Source: Candidatus Aenigmatarchaeota archaeon
GTDB lineage: Archaea > Aenigmatarchaeota > Aenigmatarchaeia > QMZS01
Length of the DNA: 12,356 nt
Assembly (NCBI GenBank): GCA_021163805.1
Contig: JAGGTL010000031.1
Coordinates: forward strand, 1 to 12,356
Reading direction: 5' to 3'
Shown here: positions 1-8,436 of the stretch, piece after piece
Position numbering within the stretch: the first letter of the stretch is position 1
How the letters are laid out: each line of letters starts with the position of its first letter
Translations under genes and position numbers: made by a program
The notes under the pieces: model-generated
The model's input: the letters and a program-made list of their open reading frames with translations, nothing else
Database searches by the model: none
Told to the model about the DNA's origin: nothing

Positions 1-3000
1 GAATTCCAGAAATACAACCAGACAGAGTGGAGATTTTATGATAATCTTTCTGTTGGAAATCAAACTCATAAATTTAATTTTTGGTCTAATGATACTCTTG
101 GGTGGAGTTCTTCTAAAGAGAGAATTGTCCATACAAACACAATTTCAATTTCTGATTTAGTTTTTGAAGATTTGGCAGGACATAAATTTAATATTTATGC
201 CAATGCAACTCATACGGGCGGTGTAAATCAATTTACAAATTGTTATATCCACTGTTCTGACTGCAGTTGGAATGATAAAGCAGGAAATTTGAACAAGACG
301 AACAGTCCTGCGAAGTGCAGTTTGTTAATTAATGAGTCGGATATAGATTTGGGGAATACGGCAAATTTCAATATTTCATTTGTTGATAATTATGAAATAG
401 AAAGATTTTCAAATACAAGGGAATATTCCCTGCCAAATTATGCTCCAGAGATTTCTACTTATTCAATCACAAATTGTTCTGCTGGGCATTGCTTTAATGT
501 TTCTGCAAATGCTCTTGATCCGGATGGAGCATCAGATATTTCTTCCTGCAGAATTTATTATTACAACCCAACTGATCCCGGTTCTGGATGGAAATTTTTC
601 TCAGGAACTTTAACTTGTGGAAGCAACTCCTGCAACTGCACGGGGCAAATTTCAAATTCAACAGAATATTTGGATAATGATGTTGAAAATGAAATTGAAG
701 TATATGTAATTTTCACCGATTCTTCAGGAGCAACAAATGCAACAGAACACAAAAATAATACTCTCATAAACCATAAGCCAGCAGTCCAGACACCATCTGC
801 TCCCGTCTATTCAGATGAACATTCTTTCAATGTTTCTGCAGTAATAAATGATGCAGATTCTGATTCCTTAAGCTGCAAAGTTTATTTGAGTAATGGGGAG
901 TGTAGTTGTACAAAAAACGGAATTGTTTCAGGAGGAATTTGCAAATATTCAAAAGTAACTAATGGGACTTGTGATTGTTTCAAGGTGGAAGACTGGATTG
1001 ATATTATTGTAGAGGTCGCTGATTCTTGGTCTAAAGTAAACTCTTCAAAAGTTAGCCAGCAGATTCCAAATAGACCTCCATCAAAACCAACTGATTTAAC
1101 TTTATTAATAAATGACTCTTTCAATGATTCAAGTCATGTTATAACAAATCATCCTTTGATAAACTGGACAAATCCAACAGACCCAGAAAATGATGTAATA
1201 ATTATTGAATCTTGGGTGAAAGAAGAAAATGGAAGTTATCAGTTTGATAATAATATTAGCGTAAATTCAAGTGAGTTTGGAAAGGAAGGAAAAATGAAAC
1301 TTGGTTATGGTATTTCTTTGGAAGACGGAAAAAATTATACTTTTGGGTTAAAGGCCTGCGATAATTGGGATTGTGTTTTTAATGAGTCAAATATCTGGTT
1401 TAGACTTAATTCAAAACCAGCAATAAACTGGGTGAAAACAGAGCCAAAGAATTTAACGGGTATGAATAGTATAAACTTAACAGCAAATGTAACCGATAAC
1501 GAAAACGATAAAATTGAATGGACCAACTTTACAATTTATTATTATAATCTCTCAACTGCAGTTAACAAAACAAAATTAAGTTTGAATAATACTGCCGATT
1601 ACCATTTCCTGAATTTGCAAAATATCAGTTCGGATGGAAATAGCAATTTAACAATTTTTTATGAATATCTGAAAGAAGATAAAATAAATGACACAAAACT
1701 GCAAATTAATAACACAACAAACGGAACTCACAGAATCTATGTTGGAAATCTTTTAAATCCCGTTGAATTGAATATTTCACTTAATGGAACAGGTTTTGTA
1801 ACTTTAAGTATAAATGGCGTTTCTATCGCAGAAATAAATGCATCAAAGGGATATTATTATAATAGTTCCATAAATTTGGTTCCAAACCAGATCAACAATT
1901 TCAGTTATTCATGCGATGAAGAAGCAAACATCACAAAAACAAAAATCAGATATTTTATAAATAATACAACGCAGATTAAGATAAATGGCAATGAGTTGGG
2001 GAAACTTGAATTAAATAAAACAAATACAACCTTTACCAATGTTTCACAAAACTGGCTTAGTCAATCAACAAATATTTCTTATCTTTTTGGCTTAGTAAAC
2101 ATTACAAATTCAAGTTTAATTTATACTCAGATTTTTTATTTAAAAAACAATACAAATGGAACAAAAAACGGAGAAATATGGAAAATAGAAAATTTATCCT
2201 TACAGGAAAATATTACCTATTATTACAAAGTTAAAAGTTTTGATGGTTTTGAAAGTTCTTTAACCTCCGGGAGCTATATAAGAGGAAATGCCGCTCCAAC
2301 AATTGTTTCTGGACCACACTTCTTTGATATTTCTGGAAAACACGCCTTTAAAACATGGGCAATTGGAGAAGATTTAGACGGATGGACGGAGTTAAATTGC
2401 ACAGTAAATATTTCAAATAGCAGCCATAGTTATCTTTTTGCGGGGAATATGATAAATATTTCAGATAACGAAATTAATTGCAGCGTTGAAGTAAATGCTT
2501 CTTTTTTCGAAGTTGGAACTTCGCTTGATATTTATTTCATATTTGAAGATATTCAGGGTTCTAATGCTGTCACTCCATCAGAAGCGCATACTATTCCAAA
2601 CGAGGCGCCAAATATCACTATTTGGATTAATCAGACTATTCCAACAACGATTACTGATTTAACACCAACTTACATAATAACTGACCCGGAAAATGATAGC
2701 ATTATTTCAAAAAATTATGCGTGGTATAGAAATGGAAATTCAGCGGGAATAACTTCAGAAACACTCATTCATCAAAACACGATAAAGGGAGAGAACTGGA
2801 GCATCTGCATGCAGGCAGCGGACCAATATAATACAATATCGGATGAGAAATGCTCTGAAAATATAACAATTAGGAATTATCCTCCAGACTTAACCAATAT
2901 TTCAGTTACCGAATATGTGAAACACAAAATTAAAGTTTCAACAATTGCGATAGATTATGATAATGAAACAGATTTCACCAACTGCACAATTTATTATTTT

Positions 3001-6000
3001 GACAAGAATAATCAGAGCAATGAAACTGGAATGCTTTTTATTGATTATGGAACACACCTGGAAGCAAAATGCTCCGGAAATATTACAGCGGGAGACTGGA
3101 TAATTCCAAATCAGAAAATAAATCTAACGATAGAAGTTTGCGATGGGAATTTGTCTGGAGGAAGCAATTGCACAAATATAACAAAAGAAAATGTTGTGAT
3201 TCCAAATGAAGTTCCGATAATTTCTTTAACTTCTCCTGAAAATAGTACAAACTCAACAAACGAGACAATCAAATTTGTCTGGAATGGTTCTGATTTAGAT
3301 TCCGACAAATTAATCTATAATCTGACAATTTATAACAGAACCAAAAGTTTGATAAATGAAATGGTAATAAATGATACAAATACAACAATAAATCTAACAG
3401 AAGACGGAATTTATTACTGGAATGTTTCTGTAACAGATTTGTTCAATGGAACAAAATTAAACACGACAAATTCAAAGACGAGAAAATTAATAGTGGATAC
3501 AACTCCGCCAGAATTAATAAATGCAAGTTGCAATATTGCACATTACAATGGGACAAATACAACAAACCGAATAGAAAAAAATGCAACAAACAGAACTTTG
3601 AATGCTACGCAGGGAGACAACATTAGTTGTATTTTGGAGTGGAGGGATAATTCCCAGAATTTTGGAATAAATGGACTAAAGAATGCAATTTTGAATATAA
3701 CATATGAAGTTAAAGAAAATGAGGAAAGAAATTTAAACTTCACAGAGAACAGAACGGAATTTTATTTAACAAATTTATCTGCAGGTCATATTAATTTGAA
3801 CTTGACTGCATTTGACTGGCTTTTAAATAATAACAGGATAAATATAAAGTTATTGGTGAGAGATATAGAAAAACCAAATATTGTTTCAATATCCAATACC
3901 CCTGAGGATCCGGCAGATTTAGACCCTGGAAGGAATATTACCGTTTCGGCGGAGATAACAGATAATCTGGGAATAGACAAAGTTTTGCTTTATTATAGAA
4001 GAAACGATTCTCTAAATGCAACAGATTGGAATCAAACAGAGATGAATTTGAGTTCAGGAACAAATAGAAGTGGAATCTATGAAACAATATTAAAGAACTG
4101 GACGAGAGGAAACTGGACTTATTATATCTGGGCTAATGATACTTATGGAAATGAAATAAACTCAAGCAGCCAGAATTTAACGGGATTGTTGCAGGTCTGG
4201 TTTGATTATGCAATTTTAGTTAATATTACAACAGTTCCAGATACTGCAATAATTAACCAGACTTTTGCTCTTGGAACAGTTAATTTTGAAAACAGGGGAG
4301 ACTTTAATTATACCTGTAGCCTTCCACAGCCAAATTCAACATCCATAAATGTAATGCCCGCAGGAAGCATAGAAAACTTTAGTTTTAACAGTTCTTCTAT
4401 TGATTTGAAGCCGGCAGAAACAGAAAAAAGAGAAATAAATGCAACAGGAAAGAAATTTGGAATTGCAACTGCAGAAATCCCCGTTGATTGTTCTTGTATA
4501 AACTGCACAGAAAATAATGCAAATTATACAACAACGATATATCTCAAGCCGCAGATAAAAATAATAACGGCAGGTCCTTATTTTGAACTTGATGGAACTT
4601 CAAAAATAGAAACCATAAATGCCGGCAGTTCTGTGGATTTAATAATAGGTATAAAGAATATAGGAAATGAAAGCGCAGTTAATTTGACTGTTTTCTTCGC
4701 AAATTTGCCGTCATGCCTTGCAATAAAACCAAGCGAGAAGAAAGAATCTTTTTTCAGTTGCAAATCCGGAAAAAATTATAAAACATATGCTTATACTATC
4801 TCTGTTGATGATGATACAGAGACTGGACTTTATTGCTTTAACCTAATGACAACTTGCTTAAATTGCGTTATAGAACAAGATTTAAAACAAATTTGCATTC
4901 CGGTAGAAGGAAAATCAAAAGTAGAAAAAGAAATCTCTTATATTGGCGGAGGCGGAGGTATGGGAGGCAAAACGGGAACAGCATTTGGATTAACGGCAGA
5001 GCAAAAGAAAAAACTGATGCAAACAGAAGAAATATTTGAAGTTGTAAGAAAAAAACAGCAAAACTTCACTCTGACAGTAAAAAATATTTTTGATGGCCCC
5101 ATGGAAAATGTAAAAATAAATGTTTCAGGCTATTTATCCCAATATTTATCTTTGGTTCCAGACTATGTTGATTTTATTCCCGTAAACGGAAGTTATAATT
5201 TTACAGTTCAGATCATGGCGCCGAAATACTTTACTAGAGGAATATATTATCTGAATTTCACAATTGTTGCAACAATAAATGAGACAACAACAAAAGACAA
5301 TATAATAAGAAAAAAATTCACCGATTTAAAAGAGAACAGACAAGTAACTTTAATCATCCTTGAGATTTCAAAACACGAAGCCGAGATGAATTTAAACAGA
5401 AGCAAAGAAATATTGGAAGAATTTAATAATCTTAATTTTTATTCTAAAGATGTAGAAAAACTGATAAAAGATGGCGAAAATGCAATAGAAAATAAGAATT
5501 ATATAAAAACAGAAGAAATACTCAATAAAATTTTGGAAATAAAAGAAAAAGCACATTTGGCAAATAATGGAATTAGAGATATAACTCAATTAATAAAAGA
5601 GGCAGAAGAAAAAGAGATAAAAGTAGAAAAAACAAAGAGACTTTTGAATCTGGCAAAAGTTGCTTTTGCAAGAGGAGATTATACTACTGCTTTCTCAAGA
5701 ATTCAGGAAGCAAAGTTAACTTATGCCGCAGAAGTTAAGGGAGAGTTTTCTTTAAAATATTTTGTTAAAACTAATTGGAAGAAATTAATATGTTTGGCTC
5801 TTCTCTTATCTATTGTTTCATTTTTTGGTTTTAATATATTAAAATTGCAAAGAATAAACAATAAGTTAAGAAATTTAAAAAAGGAAGAGAAAATTTTACT
5901 TTCTCTAATGAAAGAGGTACAGAGAGAGTGCTTTGAACTTAAAAAACTTTCAATGGAGGAATATATTGAATCAATGAAACATTATGAGAAAAGATTGAGT

Positions 6001-6453
6001 AAAGTTATTTCAGATACAATAAAATATCAAACAGCTAAAGAGAATCTGCTGAAATTCAAAGGAAGAAAAAGAGCTCTAAGAGAAGAAAGAGAAAGATTAT
6101 TGAATTTAATAAAAAATACACAAAAACTTTATTTGGAAAAAGGAAAATTGGAAACAAGAATTTATGTAAATAGGCTTAAGAGTTATGCGAGAAGGTTTGC
6201 AGAAGTAGAAGAAAAACTTGTGAGCTTGGAAGCCGAACATAAAATTAGAAAAGAAGAAAGCATTCTAAGGAGAATTAAAAGATGGATGGGGAAGAGGATT
6301 AAAAAAAGAGAAAAGAAGATTGGAGAGAGAATTAAATTAAGGAAACAAAGAGAAAAGGAAGATGACATTGCTGGAAAGAAGAAGATTAAGTTAACAGAAA
6401 ATAAAAAAGAAATTGAAAAGAAAAAAAGTTTGTTCAAAGGGTTTAGAAAATGA
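1..6453 (+). CDS. Giant N-glycosylation-rich, membrane-anchored surface protein (5' end outside window)
   Basis: The frame is open from base 1 to the TGA at 6451-6453, giving 2150 residues. A TTG at 172 is not needed as a start, since the 57 codons before it read as the same kind of sequence; the true start and signal peptide lie upstream. Numbering from base 1: residues 1 to about 1400 are beta-sandwich-like modules separated by short Pro linkers (PNYAP, INHKP, PNRPP, GNAAP, PNEAP, RNYPP, DTTPP), with paired Cys and very many N-x-S/T sequons (over 50 in the first 700 residues by hand count). From about 1400 to 1640 come two CARDB-like segments, then a Gly-rich hinge (GGGGGMGG, 1649), another beta domain (about 1681-1759), a helical stalk (about 1778-1925), one membrane segment (about 1929-1950) and a 200-residue basic coiled coil with no sequon. 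That pattern fits an outside stalk and an inside tail. It is coupled to the next gene by ATGA. The fold assignments are inference; I recognise no named family. It could be an S-layer, adhesin or scaffold protein. Confidence 0.85.
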   Translation, partial: EFQKYNQTEWRFYDNLSVGNQTHKFNFWSNDTLGWSSSKERIVHTNTISISDLVFEDLAGHKFNIYANATHTGGVNQFTNCYIHCSDCSWNDKAGNLNKTNSPAKCSLLINESDIDLGNTANFNISFVDNYEIERFSNTREYSLPNYAPEISTYSITNCSAGHCFNVSANALDPDGASDISSCRIYYYNPTDPGSGWKFFSGTLTCGSNSCNCTGQISNSTEYLDNDVENEIEVYVIFTDSSGATNATEHKNNTLINHKPAVQTPSAPVYSDEHSFNVSAVINDADSDSLSCKVYLSNGECSCTKNGIVSGGICKYSKVTNGTCDCFKVEDWIDIIVEVADSWSKVNSSKVSQQIPNRPPSKPTDLTLLINDSFNDSSHVITNHPLINWTNPTDPENDVIIIESWVKEENGSYQFDNNISVNSSEFGKEGKMKLGYGISLEDGKNYTFGLKACDNWDCVFNESNIWFRLNSKPAINWVKTEPKNLTGMNSINLTANVTDNENDKIEWTNFTIYYYNLSTAVNKTKLSLNNTADYHFLNLQNISSDGNSNLTIFYEYLKEDKINDTKLQINNTTNGTHRIYVGNLLNPVELNISLNGTGFVTLSINGVSIAEINASKGYYYNSSINLVPNQINNFSYSCDEEANITKTKIRYFINNTTQIKINGNELGKLELNKTNTTFTNVSQNWLSQSTNISYLFGLVNITNSSLIYTQIFYLKNNTNGTKNGEIWKIENLSLQENITYYYKVKSFDGFESSLTSGSYIRGNAAPTIVSGPHFFDISGKHAFKTWAIGEDLDGWTELNCTVNISNSSHSYLFAGNMINISDNEINCSVEVNASFFEVGTSLDIYFIFEDIQGSNAVTPSEAHTIPNEAPNITIWINQTIPTTITDLTPTYIITDPENDSIISKNYAWYRNGNSAGITSETLIHQNTIKGENWSICMQAADQYNTISDEKCSENITIRNYPPDLTNISVTEYVKHKIKVSTIAIDYDNETDFTNCTIYYFDKNNQSNETGMLFIDYGTHLEAKCSGNITAGDWIIPNQKINLTIEVCDGNLSGGSNCTNITKENVVIPNEVPIISLTSPENSTNSTNETIKFVWNGSDLDSDKLIYNLTIYNRTKSLINEMVINDTNTTINLTEDGIYYWNVSVTDLFNGTKLNTTNSKTRKLIVDTTPPELINASCNIAHYNGTNTTNRIEKNATNRTLNATQGDNISCILEWRDNSQNFGINGLKNAILNITYEVKENEERNLNFTENRTEFYLTNLSAGHINLNLTAFDWLLNNNRINIKLLVRDIEKPNIVSISNTPEDPADLDPGRNITVSAEITDNLGIDKVLLYYRRNDSLNATDWNQTEMNLSSGTNRSGIYETILKNWTRGNWTYYIWANDTYGNEINSSSQNLTGLLQVWFDYAILVNITTVPDTAIINQTFALGTVNFENRGDFNYTCSLPQPNSTSINVMPAGSIENFSFNSSSIDLKPAETEKREINATGKKFGIATAEIPVDCSCINCTENNANYTTTIYLKPQIKIITAGPYFELDGTSKIETINAGSSVDLIIGIKNIGNESAVNLTVFFANLPSCLAIKPSEKKESFFSCKSGKNYKTYAYTISVDDDTETGLYCFNLMTTCLNCVIEQDLKQICIPVEGKSKVEKEISYIGGGGGMGGKTGTAFGLTAEQKKKLMQTEEIFEVVRKKQQNFTLTVKNIFDGPMENVKINVSGYLSQYLSLVPDYVDFIPVNGSYNFTVQIMAPKYFTRGIYYLNFTIVATINETTTKDNIIRKKFTDLKENRQVTLIILEISKHEAEMNLNRSKEILEEFNNLNFYSKDVEKLIKDGENAIENKNYIKTEEILNKILEIKEKAHLANNGIRDITQLIKEAEEKEIKVEKTKRLLNLAKVAFARGDYTTAFSRIQEAKLTYAAEVKGEFSLKYFVKTNWKKLICLALLLSIVSFFGFNILKLQRINNKLRNLKKEEKILLSLMKEVQRECFELKKLSMEEYIESMKHYEKRLSKVISDTIKYQTAKENLLKFKGRKRALREERERLLNLIKNTQKLYLEKGKLETRIYVNRLKSYARRFAEVEEKLVSLEAEHKIRKEESILRRIKRWMGKRIKKREKKIGERIKLRKQREKEDDIAGKKKIKLTENKKEIEKKKSLFKGFRK
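175..2985 (+). repeat. Diverged protein-level module repeat within the giant surface protein
   Basis: A recurring module opening can be read at 175-243, 481-549, 814-876, 1462-1545, 2332-2400 and 2917-2985. The shared pattern is roughly [G/E/K]-H-x-[F/I]-x-[V/I]-x-[A/T]-x-A, then an acidic D-x-D loop, then N/S-C followed by a strand such as IYYY. Clear examples are GHCFNVSANALDPDG and EHSFNVSAVINDAD. The 1462 copy lacks the His and Cys but keeps the rest. Copies are not evenly spaced; related modules of another type lie between them. The acidic loops resemble calcium-binding loops of cadherin or PKD-type sandwiches, but that is only a resemblance. The copies are diverged at DNA level, so this is old domain duplication, not a recent tandem repeat. 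Confidence 0.55.
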
Positions 6454-7268
6454 GAGGAAAAATTTTTGTTTGGTTGTTAATTTTGTCTCTGTTAGCAACC
6501 CCTATTTTTGGTCTGTCCGATGCAATAGAAGCAAATAATTCTTTGAGTGAAGCGAAAATTGCGATTCAACAAATGAAAGAGGCAAATTTTTCTGTTCAAA
6601 GGGTTACCGACTTGTTTTTAGAAGCAGAGCAGATTTTTAAATCTCAGGTTGCTTTAAAAAATGCGGGAGGCAAACCAGATTTCTCTTTAATTTTGGATAG
6701 AACCAAAAAAATATTGGAATTAAAAGAGAACTCTTTTAGAATTTCAGATGAATTAAAAGCTTTAAGATTAAGAATTGATGAAAGCGATGTTAATACAAGC
6801 GAGGTTGAGGAAATTTATCTTGAAGCGGTCAAAGAGTTTAATGATGAAAGATATGAGCAGTCCGAAGAATTAATAGAAAAAGCTTACAAAAAATTATCTG
6901 AACTGGAATCCAGAGCAGCAAGAATAGCAGCTTTTTATGAAGCGGTATCAAAAACTTTTGAAAATTTCATTAAAGAAAATTGGAAAAAAATTGTTTTCAT
7001 ATCGGCAACAATTCTATTAATTCTTGTTATTTTCCATAACAGGATAAACGTGTACAGACTTGAAAGAAAACTGGAGAGATTAAAGTTGAGAAGGAAAGTT
7101 TTAAATGAGTTAATAGCAAAAAACCAGAGGGATTATTTTCAATTTAGAAAGATAGGCGAAGACACCTTTCATATCAGAGAGAAGAAATTTGGCGAATTGA
7201 TTAGAGATATTGATAGTCAGATTCCTCTTATAAGAGAACAACTTGCTAAAGTCAGGAAAAGGAAATGA
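6450..7268 (+). CDS. Small membrane-anchored coiled-coil protein, partner or paralog of the giant protein's C-terminus
   Basis: The 272-residue product starts at ATG 6450, which overlaps the upstream TGA (ATGA), so translation is probably coupled. Residues 1-21 are a signal peptide (MRGK, a hydrophobic run, then ATPIFG). Residues 25-175 are an Ala/Glu/Lys-rich helical region with few sequons, 181-196 form a membrane segment after the motif NWKK (177-180), and 197-272 are a basic cytoplasmic coiled coil. The C-terminal half matches that of the preceding giant protein: both have NWKK, then exactly 26 residues, then KL, followed by the shared pattern KLxxLKxxxKxLxxLxxxxQRxxF. The helical stalks before NWKK also resemble each other. 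The small protein has no beta modules. I infer that the two form a heteromeric envelope complex through their coiled coils. I recognise no named family. Confidence 0.85.
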   Translation: MRGKIFVWLLILSLLATPIFGLSDAIEANNSLSEAKIAIQQMKEANFSVQRVTDLFLEAEQIFKSQVALKNAGGKPDFSLILDRTKKILELKENSFRISDELKALRLRIDESDVNTSEVEEIYLEAVKEFNDERYEQSEELIEKAYKKLSELESRAARIAAFYEAVSKTFENFIKENWKKIVFISATILLILVIFHNRINVYRLERKLERLKLRRKVLNELIAKNQRDYFQFRKIGEDTFHIREKKFGELIRDIDSQIPLIREQLAKVRKRK

Positions 7269-7422
7269 AATCTGCTAAAACCAGAAAAAATAAAGAAAAT
7301 ATGGGGAATGGCAAAGAAAACAAAAAGAATTTCAATACAGCCTTAAGTCAGCGATCAATATACTGGAGAAAAAACCAATATATGAAAATTATATGAATTG
7401 TACAGGAAACAGAAATTTATGA
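7265..7422 (+). pseudogene. Possible frameshifted small reading frame
   Basis: An ATG at 7265 overlaps the TGA of the preceding gene (ATGA) and opens a 43-codon frame ending at 7396. Its second half (ending NQYMKII) looks unlike a protein. From about 7345 the next-but-one frame instead reads KSAINILEKKPIYENYM and stops at 7420-7422, which looks like a helix-turn-helix stretch of a TPR-like protein. Joining the two frames needs one indel near 7340 and gives about 52 residues. This could be the remnant of a third coupled gene, a sequencing or assembly indel, or chance in AT-rich DNA. No database match is claimed. Confidence 0.25.
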
Positions 7423-7448
7423 GAAAGAAATTAAAAAATTTTCAAAAA

Positions 7449-8288
7449 TTAAGTGAATGCCAAAGCACTTTTAATTCCTTCTCCAATTATTGACTCTGGG
7501 TAGACAACTATTCCTTTTTTGCTGATAATTCTCATTTCTACAATTTTCTTTTTAATTTCTGTTCCTCTCATCTTTATAATTTCTATGCCAGATATTCTTT
7601 TTCCTTGTCTGTAAAGAATGCTGTAAAGAGCAATGATTCCATCGGCAAGGAAAGAAATTGCTTCTCCTTTTTCTGTATATACAAGTCCAAGATGCGTTGG
7701 ATGTGCAATTTCTCTTATTAAAAAACTTGTTATTTTTTGTCTCTCCAAGTATCTAAAAAATTGCTCCATATAAATCCTAAATCTGGATTCTGCTCCAGAA
7801 AAAGCAGAGGCAATTGATGATAAAGAATCAACAATTATTATCTCTGGATCATAATCGGTAGGTATTAAGACAGGTTGAATTTCTATTAATAATTCTCTCT
7901 TCGCTTCCGAAAGCAAAGCTTCTACAGATCTTGCAATATCCAAAGCATTAAATCTTTGTATCTTAAATAAGCCTTTATCCTCGAACTTTTTTGCGTCCCA
8001 TCCAAATTCTGACATGTGATGTTTCAATCTTCTTTCTGGTTCTTCAAAACTCATATACAAAACTTTCTTGCCTCTTTTGCAGGCATTATATGCAATTTGT
8101 AAACAGAAAATTGTTTTACCACTTCCTGGACCTCCTTCAACTAAAATGCTTGATCCTACGGGGATTCCCTTACTAATTAAATCATCAAATCCGGGAATTC
8201 CTGTCCTAAACCATTCTAATTTATCCGCAGATTCAGAAAACTTATCTCTAGTATTTGGCAACATAATATTAAATATATATTTAAACAT
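7449..8288 (-). CDS. Single-domain KaiC-like (RecA/RadA superfamily) ATPase
   Basis: The 279-residue product is one KaiC-type ATPase domain. It has the entry motif RTGIPGFDDLI (28-38), Walker A GGPGSGKT (52-59), the paired catalytic glutamates of the family in SFEEPER (E82, E83), Walker B IIIVDSLSS with D154, and the late KaiC motif KMRGT (239-243). At the place of the KaiC phosphosite pair (about 212-213) it reads Ser-Phe, closer to the CI domain of cyanobacterial KaiC, judged from memory. Start: ATG 8288 gives MFKYIFNI, encoded by almost pure A/T; ATG 8264 (residue 9) gives 271 residues and is equally possible. It lies convergent to the membrane-protein pair and divergent from the hydrogenase operon, 148 bases away. 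Archaeal KaiC-like proteins have varied, mostly unknown roles (signalling, archaellum ArlH, DNA-related), so I name no function. The domain looks intact. Confidence 0.9.
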   Translation of the reverse strand: MFKYIFNIMLPNTRDKFSESADKLEWFRTGIPGFDDLISKGIPVGSSILVEGGPGSGKTIFCLQIAYNACKRGKKVLYMSFEEPERRLKHHMSEFGWDAKKFEDKGLFKIQRFNALDIARSVEALLSEAKRELLIEIQPVLIPTDYDPEIIIVDSLSSIASAFSGAESRFRIYMEQFFRYLERQKITSFLIREIAHPTHLGLVYTEKGEAISFLADGIIALYSILYRQGKRISGIEIIKMRGTEIKKKIVEMRIISKKGIVVYPESIIGEGIKSALAFT

Positions 8289-8301
8289 TAATATTTACTA
8301 A

Positions 8302-8310
8302 CTGTATATT
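8302..8310 (-). promoter_or_regulatory. Possible TATA box of the KaiC-like gene
   Basis: Read on the minus strand this is AATATACAG, about 22 bases from its outer edge to ATG 8288. That is nearly the distance seen between the hyd TATA box and its start, and would give a leaderless or near-leaderless transcript. If the start is ATG 8264, the leader would be about 20 bases. The whole area is A/T-rich, so chance matches are likely. Confidence 0.3.
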
Positions 8311-8340
8311 GAAGAACCTTTGGGAAGGGGAGAGATTAAG

Positions 8341-8386
8341 TTTCAGAATGTTGTTGAAATATTTTTGTTCTGTTTTGCAGAATATT
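8341..8386 (+). repeat. Short direct repeat upstream of the hyd promoter
   Basis: TTTCAGAATGTT (8341-8352) and TTGCAGAATATT (8375-8386) match at 10 of 12 bases and start 34 bases apart. They sit 27-70 bases upstream of the hyd TATA box, where an archaeal regulator could bind. It is also between two divergent genes. The match is short and A/T-rich, so it may be chance. Confidence 0.25.
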
Positions 8387-8412
8387 TTGATAATTAAAAG
8401 AGTAATGATAAG

Positions 8413-8423
8413 TTTTATATAAA
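8413..8423 (+). promoter_or_regulatory. Archaeal TATA box for the hydCBA operon
   Basis: TTTTATATAAA is a near-ideal archaeal TATA element, preceded by a purine-rich stretch (GATAAG) at the place of a BRE. Its first base is 24 bases before the hydC ATG. Archaeal transcription usually starts about 22-27 bases downstream of the box, so the transcript would begin at or next to the ATG. No Shine-Dalgarno sequence precedes that ATG, which fits a leaderless message. Confidence 0.6.
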
Positions 8424-8436
8424 TAATGAAATATTT

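Noticed and set aside
172..174. TTG as start of the giant surface protein
   Set aside because: The frame is open back to base 1 and the upstream codons read as the same sequon-rich protein. No signal peptide follows the TTG.
4854..5039. Plus-strand 61-codon frame inside the giant gene
   Set aside because: It is a basic, out-of-frame shadow of the Lys/Glu-rich region with no start signal.
561..6437. Several minus-strand frames of 60-84 codons opposite the giant gene
   Set aside because: They are Phe/Leu/Ser-rich antisense readings of A-rich coding sequence, without start signals or recognisable motifs.
8270..8283. Perfect A/T palindrome TAAATATATATTTA near the KaiC-like start
   Set aside because: It could be an operator, but alternating A/T palindromes arise easily in DNA this A/T-rich, and it may lie inside the coding region.
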